Below, one piece after another: positions 36,957 to 45,322 of a DNA stretch of 64,000 nt. How positions within the stretch are numbered: the first letter of the stretch is position 1; each line of letters opens with the position of its first letter. Made by a program: the position numbers and the translations under genes. The stretch comes from Calothrix anomala FACHB-343 (GTDB taxonomy: Bacteria; Cyanobacteriota; Cyanobacteriia; Cyanobacteriales; Nostocaceae), in the NCBI RefSeq assembly GCF_014696435.1, contig NZ_JACJQG010000004.1:62001-126000 (forward strand), in the 5' to 3' direction. The notes beneath the pieces are model-generated. The model was not told where the DNA came from and searched no databases. It saw only the letters and a list, made by a program, of their open reading frames with translations.

Positions 36957-37580
36957 TTAATTTTGAATTTTGAATTTTGAATTTTGAATTGTTATTTCCT
37001 GACCTACCTCAGCGTAACAGCGCCAAGCAATTTGAGCGTAAGCATCTTTGACAGCATTCACAGGTACACCTTCTAAAGCAGCTCGTTGAAATACAGCTAA
37101 CCGTCGAATTCCCGATTTAAATATCGGTAGTCCGGCTTTTTCCAAAGCTGCTCTCGCTTCTTCTCCTGCTTTATTGGGATGAGGAGGAATCAGAGTCAGT
37201 AAAATGCGATAATTAGTTTTAAATGGCTTGAGAGATTCAACCATTTGCATAGTTGCAGCTAGTGCGATCGCATCTGGAGTCGTAGGTATAACTAACAAAT
37301 CGCAACCTTGCGCAATAGTTTTTAATTCATCTGGGTTTGGTCTAGCTGGTGTATCAATCACAATATTCTCGTAAAGTTTTGCTAAAAGTATTCCCTGCTT
37401 TTCATCCGCAACTTTAAATGGTAAACAACCCCGGTTCGACCAATCCAACGCACTCCGGTTCAAATCACCATCTACTAGCAATGTATCAGCCGTATTTTGT
37501 AAGTATGTCGCCAGGTGTAGCGCGGTAGTAGATTTACCTACGCCTCCCTTAAAAGCCGCTACTGTAATAATCATTTTCAA
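36957..37580 (-). CDS. parA: ParA-family partition ATPase
   Basis: 207 residues. It begins MKMIITVAAFKGGVGKSTTALHLA, a deviant Walker A (KGGVGKST), followed by LLVDGDLNRSALDW (Walker A' Asp) and IVIDTPARP (Walker B). The short form without an N-terminal HTH is typical of type Ib plasmid partition. The last residues (QNSKFKIQN) are encoded by CAAAATT/TTTTGAA heptamer repeats at 36958-36985, so a tandem repeat has rewritten the C-terminus. An RHH gene follows and operator-like repeats lie upstream. It probably derives from a plasmid or integrated element. Confidence 0.92.
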   Translation of the reverse strand: MKMIITVAAFKGGVGKSTTALHLATYLQNTADTLLVDGDLNRSALDWSNRGCLPFKVADEKQGILLAKLYENIVIDTPARPNPDELKTIAQGCDLLVIPTTPDAIALAATMQMVESLKPFKTNYRILLTLIPPHPNKAGEEARAALEKAGLPIFKSGIRRLAVFQRAALEGVPVNAVKDAYAQIAWRCYAEVGQEITIQNSKFKIQN

Positions 37581-37618
37581 TTACTCGCAAACAATCCCAA
37601 GATTCTACTGCATATTTA

Positions 37619-37690
37619 AACATCTAGATGTTAAGTAAACATTCAGATGTTTAGATGTTTATTAAATGTTTGGACATCTAGATGCTTGAT
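37619..37690. promoter_or_regulatory. Operator/centromere-like repeats upstream of parA
   Basis: Two identical palindromes CATCTAGATG (37621-37630 and 37675-37684) flank two or more (C/T)AGATGTTT direct repeats (about 37644-37660). The array lies 40-110 bases upstream of the parA start. Such repeat clusters are typical binding sites for RHH centromere-binding proteins and can repress the parA operon. The binding role is inferred. Confidence 0.65.
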
Positions 37691-38510
37691 TTATGTAATT
37701 TACGTATATAAATAGTATGTATACAGGCATTAAGCTTACAAAATATTTTCAGTAAAATGTGAGCAATCAATAAAATATATACATTGACACCTAAGTATAA
37801 AGCAAATATTTTAAGAAACTCTTGCTATGTATAGGTTTCAGCAATTTTTAAATAAAGCATAATTTGCAAATCTAAAACAAAATGGTAGGGTTCACCGAAG
37901 AGGCAGAGGGGAAGGGGGCAGGGGGAACAAGTCCTTCTGCTGGAATGTGTAACGTCTCGTAGAGAAGCCCCGCCCTTCTAGGGCGTTCTTACAGGGGCGG
38001 AGTCTGAGCTTCTGTCTCAGTTTTCCCCCTTAGGAAACTCCAAAAAATAAATTATGCCAAATTGTAGGGGCGGGGTTAACCCGCCCCTACGAGTTGCGGA
38101 TTTGGTAAGTTAATGATTGGAATATTTTTTTATTTGCAAGTCCCTTACTCCCTGCGCACTGCTCCCCTGCCTCTTTGGTCAGAAGCATAGATAAATTAAA
38201 TAAAAACTAGAAATACAATATGTATTGCCAATGGAAAAGAGTAAGTTGAGTAAATGAGTAGCTGGGGAATATTTACCAAACAGCCTAAACACCACTCTTT
38301 ACGGCATCAGAGTTGTACAGTGTGAGCCTAACAGTGGTATATAGATAGATAGACAGGTTGAGCGAAAAAGTCTACAATCTGAACTTATTGCAGTAAATTT
38401 ACCTATTCGCAATCAACCTAAGCATAGTAAAGATTTTCTAGTGTTTCAGGCTTGATGCTGGAGCGCTCTATTAATATTATGAAAGTCTTTTAGTAGAGGG
38501 CAGAAAACCG
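37691..38510. other. Long repeat-rich intergenic region
   Basis: About 820 bases without a supported gene. It holds AT-rich DNA next to the par region, G/A-rich tandem repeat remnants (37900-37940) and a second MITE-like copy at about 38029-38147. The stretch before 38511 must carry the promoter of the ndhP-like gene. Confidence 0.5.
38029..38147 (-). mobile_element. MITE-like element, second copy (inverted)
   Basis: Shares both ends with the element at 29247-29418 in reverse orientation: CTTAGGAAACTCCAAAAAAT on the left, and TTGGAATATTTTTTTATTTG followed by CAAGTCCCTTA on the right. The GTAGGGGCGGG / CCCGCCCCTAC palindrome (38064-38090) is in the middle. It lacks the TCAACCG units of the first copy. 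Confidence 0.6.
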
Positions 38511-38633
38511 ATGGATGTAAAGCTGATTTTAGTGGGATTAACAGTCGTATTTACAGTTTTGTGCTTGTTTTTTGGCACAAAAAATGGATTTTATGATTCC
38601 GATAACTATCACGGCAATGGTTCTGCACATTAA
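38511..38633 (+). CDS. ndhP: NdhP-like single-span NDH-1 subunit
   Basis: 40 residues. MDVKLILVGLTVVFTVLCLFFG is one membrane helix, followed by a conserved-looking stromal tail TKNGFYDSDNYHGNGSAH. Size, single span and the FYDSDNYHGNG tail match the small NDH-1L subunit NdhP of cyanobacteria, as I remember it. NdhP stabilises the respiratory/cyclic-flow NDH-1L complex in thylakoids. It stands alone between repeats and the MBL-fold gene. An inverted repeat follows at 38669-38695. The identification is from memory of a short sequence, so moderate. Confidence 0.7.
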   Translation: MDVKLILVGLTVVFTVLCLFFGTKNGFYDSDNYHGNGSAH

Positions 38634-38668
38634 AAGAGGTTTGAAAATCGGCTTTTGACCCTCTGAAC

Positions 38669-38695
38669 TTCGGAAAAGTTAACCAATTTTCCGAA
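38669..38695 (+). terminator. Inverted repeat downstream of the ndhP-like gene
   Basis: TTCGGAAAA and TTTTCCGAA form a perfect 9-bp stem around GTTAACCAA, 36 bases past the stop. No T run follows, so termination is only possible. Confidence 0.4.
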
Positions 38696-38863
38696 CTGGG
38701 GCCGGGTTAGGCTATGATATCCTCCCCCATCAAAAAAATCCGCATTTTCAGGGTGAAGGGGCGCAAAATGAAACTTACCCCTAGTTCACAAAACCAAAAA
38801 CAACCCCTTAATTTTTGGCTTTTGGGATATTTCCATGACGATGAGGTTTAAGGGGAGGAGAAC

Positions 38864-40531
38864 ATGAGGGATCGAATTTCGTCGTCCTCTCGTGTTGATG
38901 CTGATGAGGGAACTAGCGAACTAGAATGTTTACCTTATAGTGTCCAACACAATGACGAGGGCGTTTGTTTATTGATACGGATGGGGCCGTATCGCATCCT
39001 GTTAGATTGTGGTTTGGGGGATATTTCTTCACTGGTGAGGGAGTTAAAAAAATTGGCGCGTCAACGCAATTCCTCCCAACCAGTGGATTTAGTGTTGATT
39101 AGTCACGCCCACCCGGATCATGCTAGGGGTTTGCTGGCGCTACATCAGGCTTTTCCCCAGTTAGCTATCTACGCCAGTGAAGTAACCAGCAAGTTGCTAT
39201 CATTAAACTGGCTAGATAAAGATCCTCAAGAAATTCCTCAATTTTGTCAAGCCTTACCATTGCGATCGCCTGTAGAATTTCATGAAGGTTTAGTAGCAGA
39301 ATTGTTTCCCGCCGGACATCTTCCAGGGGCGGTGGCGATTATGCTTACCTATACAACTTCGCAGCGTTCCTACAAGTTACTATATACAGGAGACTTTTTC
39401 TTATCTAACTCCCGGTTAGTAGAAGGCTTGAGATTAGAAGAATTACGCGGCTTAGAGCTAGATGCTTTAATTATTGAAGGAACTTATGGCACATCACGCC
39501 ATACCCACCGCCGCAACCAAGAAAATCAACTAGCCGAAAGAATTTATCGTGCAATTAGCGATCGCAGTTCTGTTATACTGCCTACACCCGCATTAGGGTT
39601 AGGTCAAGAACTGCTAATGCTATTACGCAGCCATCACCACTTCACAGGTAGAGATTTAGATATTTGGGTAGATGGTGCTGTTGCCAAAGGCTGCGATGCT
39701 TATTTAGAACTATTACCCCATCTCCCCCCATCAGTTCAAAACTTCGCCCGTCATCAACCGTTATTTTGGGATGAAAGAGTACGTCCTCGCGTGCGGCGGT
39801 TGCAAGCAGAACATCGTCCCCATATCGGGAAGACACCCTGTATAGTTCTTACCGACTCCACAGCCGATTTTAGCCAATATTGTCAGCCAGAAACAGGCCC
39901 TTGGTTAATTCTCCTGCCAGAGAAAATAGATATAAAAGTTAAAAAAAAATATTTAGCACCCACCACCATTGAAGGTTATCTCCTCGCCCAACATAGCGAT
40001 GGCCCTGGGACTACCCAATTAATCCATAATTTACGACCCCAGCATGTCGTTTTTGTCCACGGTAGCCCAGCCTACCTAGCAGATTTAACCAGTTTAGAAG
40101 AACTACAAAACCGCTATCATCTTCATTCCCCAGCCGCCGGCATTTTAGTAGAATTGCCCATTGGCGATACATTTATCCAACCCGCCGCCCCAGAAACCAA
40201 CTACGAAGGCGAACTCACAGAATCCGACAGCATCATCACCATTAGCCTTCCCGACACAATTACCGCCGATCCCCGTTGGCGACAATTTGCCGATACAGGT
40301 TTAATCGAAGCCCGTTGGCAAGGAGAAGAATTAGTCTTAAGGGGATTATCCCAGCGAGAACTACTCAACCAAAACAGCGATCGCTACATCTTGACAGATG
40401 TAGACTGTTGTGGTAATTGTCGTCATCAACGAGGACAACGTTGTTGGAATCCCAACTCCCCCCTATATAACTTCAAAGTCACCCTTGAAGGTTACTGTCC
40501 CGCCTATGAGAGGTTGATGGAAAATGAATAG
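38864..40531 (+). CDS. MBL-fold metallo-hydrolase with C-terminal Cys cluster (beta-CASP-like)
   Basis: 555 residues, with strong SD GGGGAGGAG before the ATG. The metallo-beta-lactamase core has SHAHPDHARG (HxHxDH), the FPAGHLPGAV His and LLYTGDFFLSN Asp. A middle region with ALIIEGTYGTS and VFVHGSPAYL resembles the beta-CASP insertion of RNA-processing nucleases. The C-terminus carries CCGNCRHQRGQRCW...GYCPAY, a possible zinc knuckle. The family is widespread in cyanobacteria and annotated as MBL-fold hydrolase; an RNA-processing role is plausible but not proved. A hairpin follows at 40632-40665. Confidence 0.88.
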   Translation: MRDRISSSSRVDADEGTSELECLPYSVQHNDEGVCLLIRMGPYRILLDCGLGDISSLVRELKKLARQRNSSQPVDLVLISHAHPDHARGLLALHQAFPQLAIYASEVTSKLLSLNWLDKDPQEIPQFCQALPLRSPVEFHEGLVAELFPAGHLPGAVAIMLTYTTSQRSYKLLYTGDFFLSNSRLVEGLRLEELRGLELDALIIEGTYGTSRHTHRRNQENQLAERIYRAISDRSSVILPTPALGLGQELLMLLRSHHHFTGRDLDIWVDGAVAKGCDAYLELLPHLPPSVQNFARHQPLFWDERVRPRVRRLQAEHRPHIGKTPCIVLTDSTADFSQYCQPETGPWLILLPEKIDIKVKKKYLAPTTIEGYLLAQHSDGPGTTQLIHNLRPQHVVFVHGSPAYLADLTSLEELQNRYHLHSPAAGILVELPIGDTFIQPAAPETNYEGELTESDSIITISLPDTITADPRWRQFADTGLIEARWQGEELVLRGLSQRELLNQNSDRYILTDVDCCGNCRHQRGQRCWNPNSPLYNFKVTLEGYCPAYERLMENE

Positions 40532-40540
40532 GGACAAACA

Positions 40541-40665
40541 ATTCAAAATTCAAAATTCAAAATTCAAAATTCAAAATTAAGAATTCTATTTGACCAATGC
40601 CCCATGCCCAATGCCCAATGCCCAAAAATCAAGAGTCCAGAGTGGAAATCTTGACCCTGGACTCT
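40541..40665. repeat. CAAAATT and ATGCCCA heptamer arrays plus terminator-like hairpin
   Basis: Five CAAAATT units (40541-40578), then ATGCCCC/ATGCCCA units (about 40597-40624), then AGAGTCCAG / CTGGACTCT as a hairpin (40632-40665). The hairpin lies between converging genes and could stop transcription from both. Confidence 0.7.
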
Positions 40666-40685
40666 CAACTTTCGACTATTTGGAA

Positions 40686-40997
40686 TTATTCAGGATTAGA
40701 GTCAGTGTAACGGTTGCGGATACGCTCTGCTTCCGGACAATCTTCGGTCATCAGAGGTTCTACATTACCGCGAGGTACTGACGCTAACTTTTGGGTTACA
40801 GCACCAATACTTTCCAGCCGAACCATTTCTTCCCAAGAACAAACTTCATCTTCTTCTTCTGTTTCATAGCGTAGGGTCACTAAATCTCCCTCGATATCAA
40901 TGATGCGGGCGCGTTCTATCCAGCGTTGCTGGTCCCGCAAGAATACACATACCTCCCGCCCATCGCAACACAATTGATAAATCTTGCGGTGTAGCAT
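40686..40997 (-). CDS. DUF6679-like conserved cyanobacterial protein
   Basis: 103 residues: MLHRKIYQLCCDGREVCVFLRDQQRWIERARIIDIEGDLVTLRYETEEEDEV..., then an acidic, polar C-terminus. The first 60 residues look like a small beta barrel and match a family found mainly in cyanobacteria (DUF6679, from memory). Two adjacent Cys (CC, 10-11) and Cys17 are notable. No function is known. It stands alone, with a long empty upstream region (40998-41565) for its promoter. Confidence 0.7.
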   Translation of the reverse strand: MLHRKIYQLCCDGREVCVFLRDQQRWIERARIIDIEGDLVTLRYETEEEDEVCSWEEMVRLESIGAVTQKLASVPRGNVEPLMTEDCPEAERIRNRYTDSNPE

Positions 40998-41565
40998 GTA
41001 CTGCTTCTGCCTTTTTAAACAACGTAGTTAAACCTTTCAAAATCTGGGTTATGCCCCAGTGCATAATAACCTTAAGAAGTCAGTTTTACGGTTACGAATA
41101 ACTAAGTGTTTTGACCCTCACCCAAGATTTGCTCCTATTTGTCAGAATCTCAGGATTTTTAGAGTCATCACCGCCTAGCCATCGCGTGGGTGAAACTAAA
41201 ACTCCTTCAGGGTAATTCAGCGAATGTATTCTTCGTAGAAGTCATACAATTCGGGATTTGTCCTAACTAGGTTAATCCTTGCTGGTGAGTTATTCCTACC
41301 ATTATGTAATAATAGATACTCCAATATAAGCATTGGTTGCGGTTGTTTGAGTTGCCTACTTGTAGTCATTGGCATTGCTGGGAAGTCCGGGAACTCGGCT
41401 GTACTTTTACCCCTATGTATTTGATCTTAACTCATTCTTTGGCTGTCCTGAATGGTTTTAAACAATAACAAGCCAAGAGTTTTTAAGTTGAGGGTTATTT
41501 GACTGATGTGACAAGTCCCGTTTAGGAGCGACTACGCAACGCCAAAGTCAACTTTTGTAGGGGTA
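40998..41565. other. Long intergenic region without a recognised gene
   Basis: About 570 bases. No frame reads like a protein, and no tRNA cloverleaf or clear repeat was recognised. It must hold the promoter of the DUF6679-like gene on the minus strand. A small RNA cannot be excluded. Confidence 0.4.
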
Positions 41566-41781
41566 TCAGCAAGATTTGTTCTTTAAGGGAAATTCCATGA
41601 GTACTGTAGAGGATGCTTCTCGCTTAATTTGACCAGCACGAACCGCTTCATATAACTCGGTTAAAGCTAGCAAATCGTCAGACTGATAACACTTCGTTGC
41701 TAGAACTTGGTGCAGTAGACCCTCTGATTCAACACTCAGACATCCAGTTTGGAAAGCAGATTCAACAATTGTGCGAATCAT
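41566..41781 (-). CDS. Small conserved cyanobacterial protein, unknown function
   Basis: 71 residues: MIRTIVESAFQTGCLSVESEGLLHQVLATKCYQSDDLLALTELYEAVRAGQIKRE... It is all-helical and soluble. The pattern (SVESEGLLHQVL, then YQSDDLLALTELYEAVRAGQIKR) resembles short cyanobacterial proteins that I recall as conserved hypotheticals. ATG start; no clear SD. It stands alone between two gene-free stretches. No role is proposed. Confidence 0.6.
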   Translation of the reverse strand: MIRTIVESAFQTGCLSVESEGLLHQVLATKCYQSDDLLALTELYEAVRAGQIKREASSTVLMEFPLKNKSC

Positions 41782-42098
41782 GTTGATTAGGGCTTAGTAA
41801 GCAATTTGTTACCTCCAGTATGGAATAATCCCTAATTTCCCAAACTGATATAAAACAGCGCCCATAGTGATTATAATTACCTGATTCTGTGATCTCTATC
41901 ATCGATAAAACCCATACTATCTGACCACTGAATCGCCTTGATTTTAATACAGTTGAGAAATAAACCAGCCATAGTTTTCTACAAACGAAATGAAAATCAG
42001 ACTAATGAATATGATAATCAAATATACATGATTTTTCAGTAAATGCCGATAGCAAGATAGTGAATTAATTCTCCAGAGGAATAATAATATACAAGTAA
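41782..42098. other. Intergenic region, no gene seen
   Basis: About 317 AT-rich bases between the small gene at 41566-41781 and the Nif3-like gene, both on the minus strand. It probably contains the promoter of the small gene. No repeats of note. Confidence 0.4.
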
Positions 42099-42887
42099 CT
42101 AAGGGAAAAACTGGCGGAAATCCTCATCGCGATCGCTTAAATTTACCCAATCGAGATTTAAATACCGTAATTTTTGCACCAAGCGATCGCAAGCTGGGCG
42201 TTCGGTGGCATAATGACCAGCATCAATTAAAATCAAATTGCGATCGCGACTTTCCTGAAATTGATGAAATTTACAATCAGAAGTTAGATAAGCCGTAGCA
42301 CCAGTCTTGACAACCGCCGAAATATAACTAGCGCCAGAACCGCCTAATACAGCAATGCGCGAAATTTCTTGTTGTAAATCAGCAGATGGGGAAACCAGCA
42401 AATTCTTGGGAGCAAGACGACTGTGGATAACTGCCAATAAATCCTTTAAAGTCATTACAGGCTCGATTGTGCCTACTCGACCATATCCTAAGCCATTTTG
42501 GGTAGGGACAATGGGCGTTGCATCCTTCAATTCTAAAATTTGCGCCAAAACATCAGCCGTCCCATCCTGTACCTGGTCAAAATTCGTATGGGCGCTGTAG
42601 ATGCCGATATTGTGGAGAAAAGCTAACCGTACCATATCCGCGATCGCTTCACCAACGCGGAAAGATTTGGGAGGGGCAAAAATCAGGGGATGATGGGCAA
42701 AAATCAGATTAGCATGAGATGCGATCGCTTCTTCCATCACCGCCAAAGTCGGCGTTAAACACACCAAAACCCTAGCTGATTCCTGTAAAATCCCCGGCTC
42801 CACCTGCCAACCACAATTATCCCAGCTTTCACACCAAGCCGGATTTGCCCAATCTTCAAACCACGTAATTAAGTCAGCAATTTTCAT
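42099..42887 (-). CDS. Nif3-like dinuclear metal centre protein (DUF34)
   Basis: 262 residues, the short form of the NIF3/YbgI family. It starts MKIADLITWFEDWANPAWCESWDNCGWQVE; metal ligands are in FAHHPLIF (two His), SAHTNFD, and DAGHYATERPA near the C-terminus. Family members form hexameric toroids with two metals per subunit and are often called GTP cyclohydrolase-1 type 2 homologues, but the reaction is unproved. All metal ligands are present. YjbQ-like lies just downstream on the same strand (106-base gap). Confidence 0.92.
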   Translation of the reverse strand: MKIADLITWFEDWANPAWCESWDNCGWQVEPGILQESARVLVCLTPTLAVMEEAIASHANLIFAHHPLIFAPPKSFRVGEAIADMVRLAFLHNIGIYSAHTNFDQVQDGTADVLAQILELKDATPIVPTQNGLGYGRVGTIEPVMTLKDLLAVIHSRLAPKNLLVSPSADLQQEISRIAVLGGSGASYISAVVKTGATAYLTSDCKFHQFQESRDRNLILIDAGHYATERPACDRLVQKLRYLNLDWVNLSDRDEDFRQFFP

Positions 42888-42993
42888 GAAATTTTAGTAG
42901 CTCCCAAGCGGGCTAACTATTTTATGCCTAATTAAGCGCCAAGAAAACTGTGGCTTAAGTAATATTTAATGATTGCTAAATCCAGCAAAAGTT

Positions 42994-43413
42994 CTAACCA
43001 GAGATATGGACAACCAACTCTCTGACATGACTGCGCTGACGATGTTCCCAAACATAAATACCTTGCCAAGTTCCAAGTACCAAATGACCGCGATTAATCG
43101 GAATATGTTCGGAAGTGTGGGTAAGCGCTGAACGGATATGAGCCGGCATATCATCAGGACCTTCCGCATCATGAATATACTGGCCTGATTCTGGTACAAG
43201 TTTCGCCATAAAATTAGCCAAATCCACCAGCACATCGGGGTCAGCATTTTCTTGAATCACTAAACTAGCGGAAGTGTGGCGTAAGAATAGAGTACAAAGA
43301 CCAGTTTCCACCCCCGACTCGGCAACAATCGCTTCAATTTTTGAGGTGATATTTTGAAAAGACTTGCCAGTAGTGGAAACTCTGAGTAGCTTTTGGTAAT
43401 GAGTCATCTGCAA
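42994..43413 (-). CDS. YjbQ / UPF0047-family protein (secondary thiamine-phosphate synthase type)
   Basis: 139 residues, typical length. It shows GLCTLFLRHTSASLVIQENADPDVL, HDAEGPDDMPAHIRSALTHTSEHIPI and LGTWQGIYVWEHR, the conserved block with His ligands of this family. YjbQ proteins have weak thiamine-phosphate synthase activity in vitro; the physiological role is unclear. It lies upstream of the Nif3-like gene on the same strand, so co-transcription is possible. Confidence 0.92.
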   Translation of the reverse strand: MQMTHYQKLLRVSTTGKSFQNITSKIEAIVAESGVETGLCTLFLRHTSASLVIQENADPDVLVDLANFMAKLVPESGQYIHDAEGPDDMPAHIRSALTHTSEHIPINRGHLVLGTWQGIYVWEHRQRSHVRELVVHISG

Positions 43414-43824
43414 TGAGTTAAAAGTCCACTGAGCGTCAGAATACGCTTGCTGATTGAGAATATATCACACAACTTGGCAAGAAGTAGTCTGCCAAGCAAA
43501 GTTTCAAGGATTCTTCGCGAGCTGATTGAACAGATTAAGGGGGAGCATCCCAATTTTGCAAATGTTTTTATTATTTGAAAATTTTTGTGCATAATTAATA
43601 ATTTTAAATGTGGCGATCCTAGCTCTTAGGTTGGGTTGAGGAACGTAGACGCGGAGCGGCTTCCCGTAGGGTAACCCAACATTGATAACCGATATTTCAC
43701 CACAAAACTATCAAAGAATTCATCACTATAATTAAATATACAAATTTTTCTACATCATCAATATCCGCCTCAATTATTGATAATATTGTTAATTTAGCAA
43801 GTAGTTTGAAGCAAGAAGTAAGTT
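43414..43824. repeat. Intergenic with a nested repeat: GCGGCTTCCC element inside a REP half-palindrome
   Basis: At 43628-43684, GGTTGGGTTGAGGAACG is followed by a 28-base TAGACGCGGAGCGGCTTCCC-type repeat and then AACCCAACATT. In the other copies (for example 32205-32233) the two halves are joined directly by a few bases. A 62-codon frame near 43404-43592 is rejected. The remainder holds the promoters of the divergent yjbQ-like and pentapeptide genes. Confidence 0.7.
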
Positions 43825-44226
43825 ATGGATGTTGAAGAATTCTTCAATCGGTTGAATGCTGGAGAGATTGACTTTGTAGGAATTAACTTGAAAGGTGCTT
43901 GCTTAATCAGGTCTGATCTGAGAGATATCAACCTTAGTCAATCTGACCTGAGAAATGCCGACTTGACTGATGTAGATTTAGCTCGTGTCAACTTGATGGG
44001 TGCTAATCTCAGCGGTGCTATTTTGCTGAATGCCAATTTGGAATACGCTATTTTGAAAGGGGCTGATCTGAGCGGTGCTGATTTGGAATGTGCCAATTTC
44101 GAGGGTGCTGACCTCACTAACGCCAATCTCAGAAATGCAATTAACCAGAGCGTTCGTGATGCCATTCTCTGTAATACCATCTTGTCAAATGGAAGAATTT
44201 GTAATGATGGTTGTGGACGGGAATGA
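43825..44226 (+). CDS. Pentapeptide-repeat protein
   Basis: 133 residues. After ~20 residues it has about 17 A(D/N)LxX repeats (LRDINLSQSDLRNADLTDVDLARVNLMGANLSGA...), which form a right-handed quadrilateral beta helix. A C-terminal segment with three Cys (AILCNTILSNGRICNDGCG) follows. No signal peptide. Pentapeptide proteins are very common in cyanobacteria and mostly of unknown role. An Rpn-type nuclease gene follows 62 bases downstream. Confidence 0.92.
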   Translation: MDVEEFFNRLNAGEIDFVGINLKGACLIRSDLRDINLSQSDLRNADLTDVDLARVNLMGANLSGAILLNANLEYAILKGADLSGADLECANFEGADLTNANLRNAINQSVRDAILCNTILSNGRICNDGCGRE

Positions 44227-44288
44227 ATAATTTTGATATGAAGTGCGATCGCTCCTAGCTCATAGCTAAAATTTAATTAGAAATCCAG

Positions 44289-45242
44289 ATGACTGAGGAA
44301 ATAGAAAGAGCCGATAATGATTCACCGTGGAAAGAAATATTAGAAGCATACTTTCCCCAAGCCATGCATTTTTTCTTCCCAGAAACCGCCAGATTAATTA
44401 ATTGGGAACGTCCCCATGAATTTTTAGATAAAGAATTTCAGCAAATAGCCCGTGATGCTGAACAAGGCAGAAGATACGCCGATAAATTAGTCAAAGTTTG
44501 GCAAATACAAGGAGAAGAAATTTGGCTGTTAATTCATGTAGAAATTCAAGCCAAATCAGAAGATAATTTTGCCCAAAGAATGTTTTCTTATAACCTGCGG
44601 ATATTTGACAAATTTGGTAAACCAGCAATTAGCTTGGCGATTTTGTGCGATGCTGACCCAAATTGGCGACCAAATCAATACAGTTACAATTATCCCGATA
44701 CCAAGCTAAATTTTGAATTTGGCACCATCAAACTTCTCGATTATCAAAACAGATGGACAGAATTAGAAGCCAGCGATAACCCATTTGCAACGGTTGTCAT
44801 GGCACATTTGAAGACACAGCAGACAAGTAAAAAACCAGGAGAACGCAAAACTTGGAAATTCAGTTTAATTCGGCGATTATACGAACAAGGACTGCAAGAA
44901 AAAGATATTCGTAACCTCTACCGATTTATCGACTGGGTTATGATTTTACCAAAAGCATTGGAAGCGGAGTTTTGGCAAGAATTTAAGCAATTTGAACAGG
45001 AGCGAACTATGAGCTATGTAACCACAGGTGAACGTATTGGCTACGAACGAGGAAAACAAGAAGGTGAGCAAAGTCTTGTGCTACGTCAAATAAAAAAACG
45101 GGTGGGAGAGTTAGCGCCAGAAGTTCAAGAACGCATTCAATCGCTTTCCCTAGTGCAATTAGAAGCACTGGGCGAGGCTTTGTTAGATTTTTCAGGACTA
45201 GAGGATTTACTTAGCTGGTTAAAATCAAATATTACTGAGTAG
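44289..45242 (+). CDS. Rpn-family recombination-promoting nuclease-like protein with DUF4351 tail
   Basis: 317 residues. The N-terminal PD-(D/E)XK-like part includes YFPQAMHFFFPETARLINWERPHEFLDKEFQQI and EEIWLLIHVEIQAKSE (Glu-x-Gln core). A helical middle follows, and a C-terminal DUF4351 motif LRQIKKRVGELAPEVQERIQSLSLVQLEALGEALLDF. The family is related to RpnA/transposase_31 proteins and is multi-copy in cyanobacteria; a second member is at 55302-56195. A strong bidirectional hairpin follows. Confidence 0.85.
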   Translation: MTEEIERADNDSPWKEILEAYFPQAMHFFFPETARLINWERPHEFLDKEFQQIARDAEQGRRYADKLVKVWQIQGEEIWLLIHVEIQAKSEDNFAQRMFSYNLRIFDKFGKPAISLAILCDADPNWRPNQYSYNYPDTKLNFEFGTIKLLDYQNRWTELEASDNPFATVVMAHLKTQQTSKKPGERKTWKFSLIRRLYEQGLQEKDIRNLYRFIDWVMILPKALEAEFWQEFKQFEQERTMSYVTTGERIGYERGKQEGEQSLVLRQIKKRVGELAPEVQERIQSLSLVQLEALGEALLDFSGLEDLLSWLKSNITE

Positions 45243-45265
45243 TTGTAGCCAGTCGTGTTTGCAGA

Positions 45266-45303
45266 AGAAAACCCAACATTTATATTATTTTGTTGGGTTT
45301 TCT
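45266..45303. terminator. Bidirectional hairpin between convergent genes
   Basis: AGAAAACCCAACA and TGTTGGGTTTTCT are a perfect 13-bp stem with a 12-base loop. A-rich left and T-rich right arms allow termination in both directions. The stem contains the REP half-site AACCCAACA, so it may derive from a REP. Confidence 0.75.
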
Positions 45304-45322
45304 AGCCCCTAAGCCCCTAAAT

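Noticed and set aside
38769-38849. 27-codon frame just upstream of the MBL-fold gene, possible leader peptide
   Set aside because: No regulatory structure or conserved sequence can be seen to support it; a chance frame is more likely.
40998-41565. Search for tRNA or other structured RNA in the gene-free stretch
   Set aside because: No acceptor/anticodon pattern or conserved RNA motif was found by eye; a covariance-model scan would be decisive.
43404-43592. 62-codon minus-strand frame upstream of yjbQ-like
   Set aside because: It overlaps the yjbQ-like start and has no family-like features.
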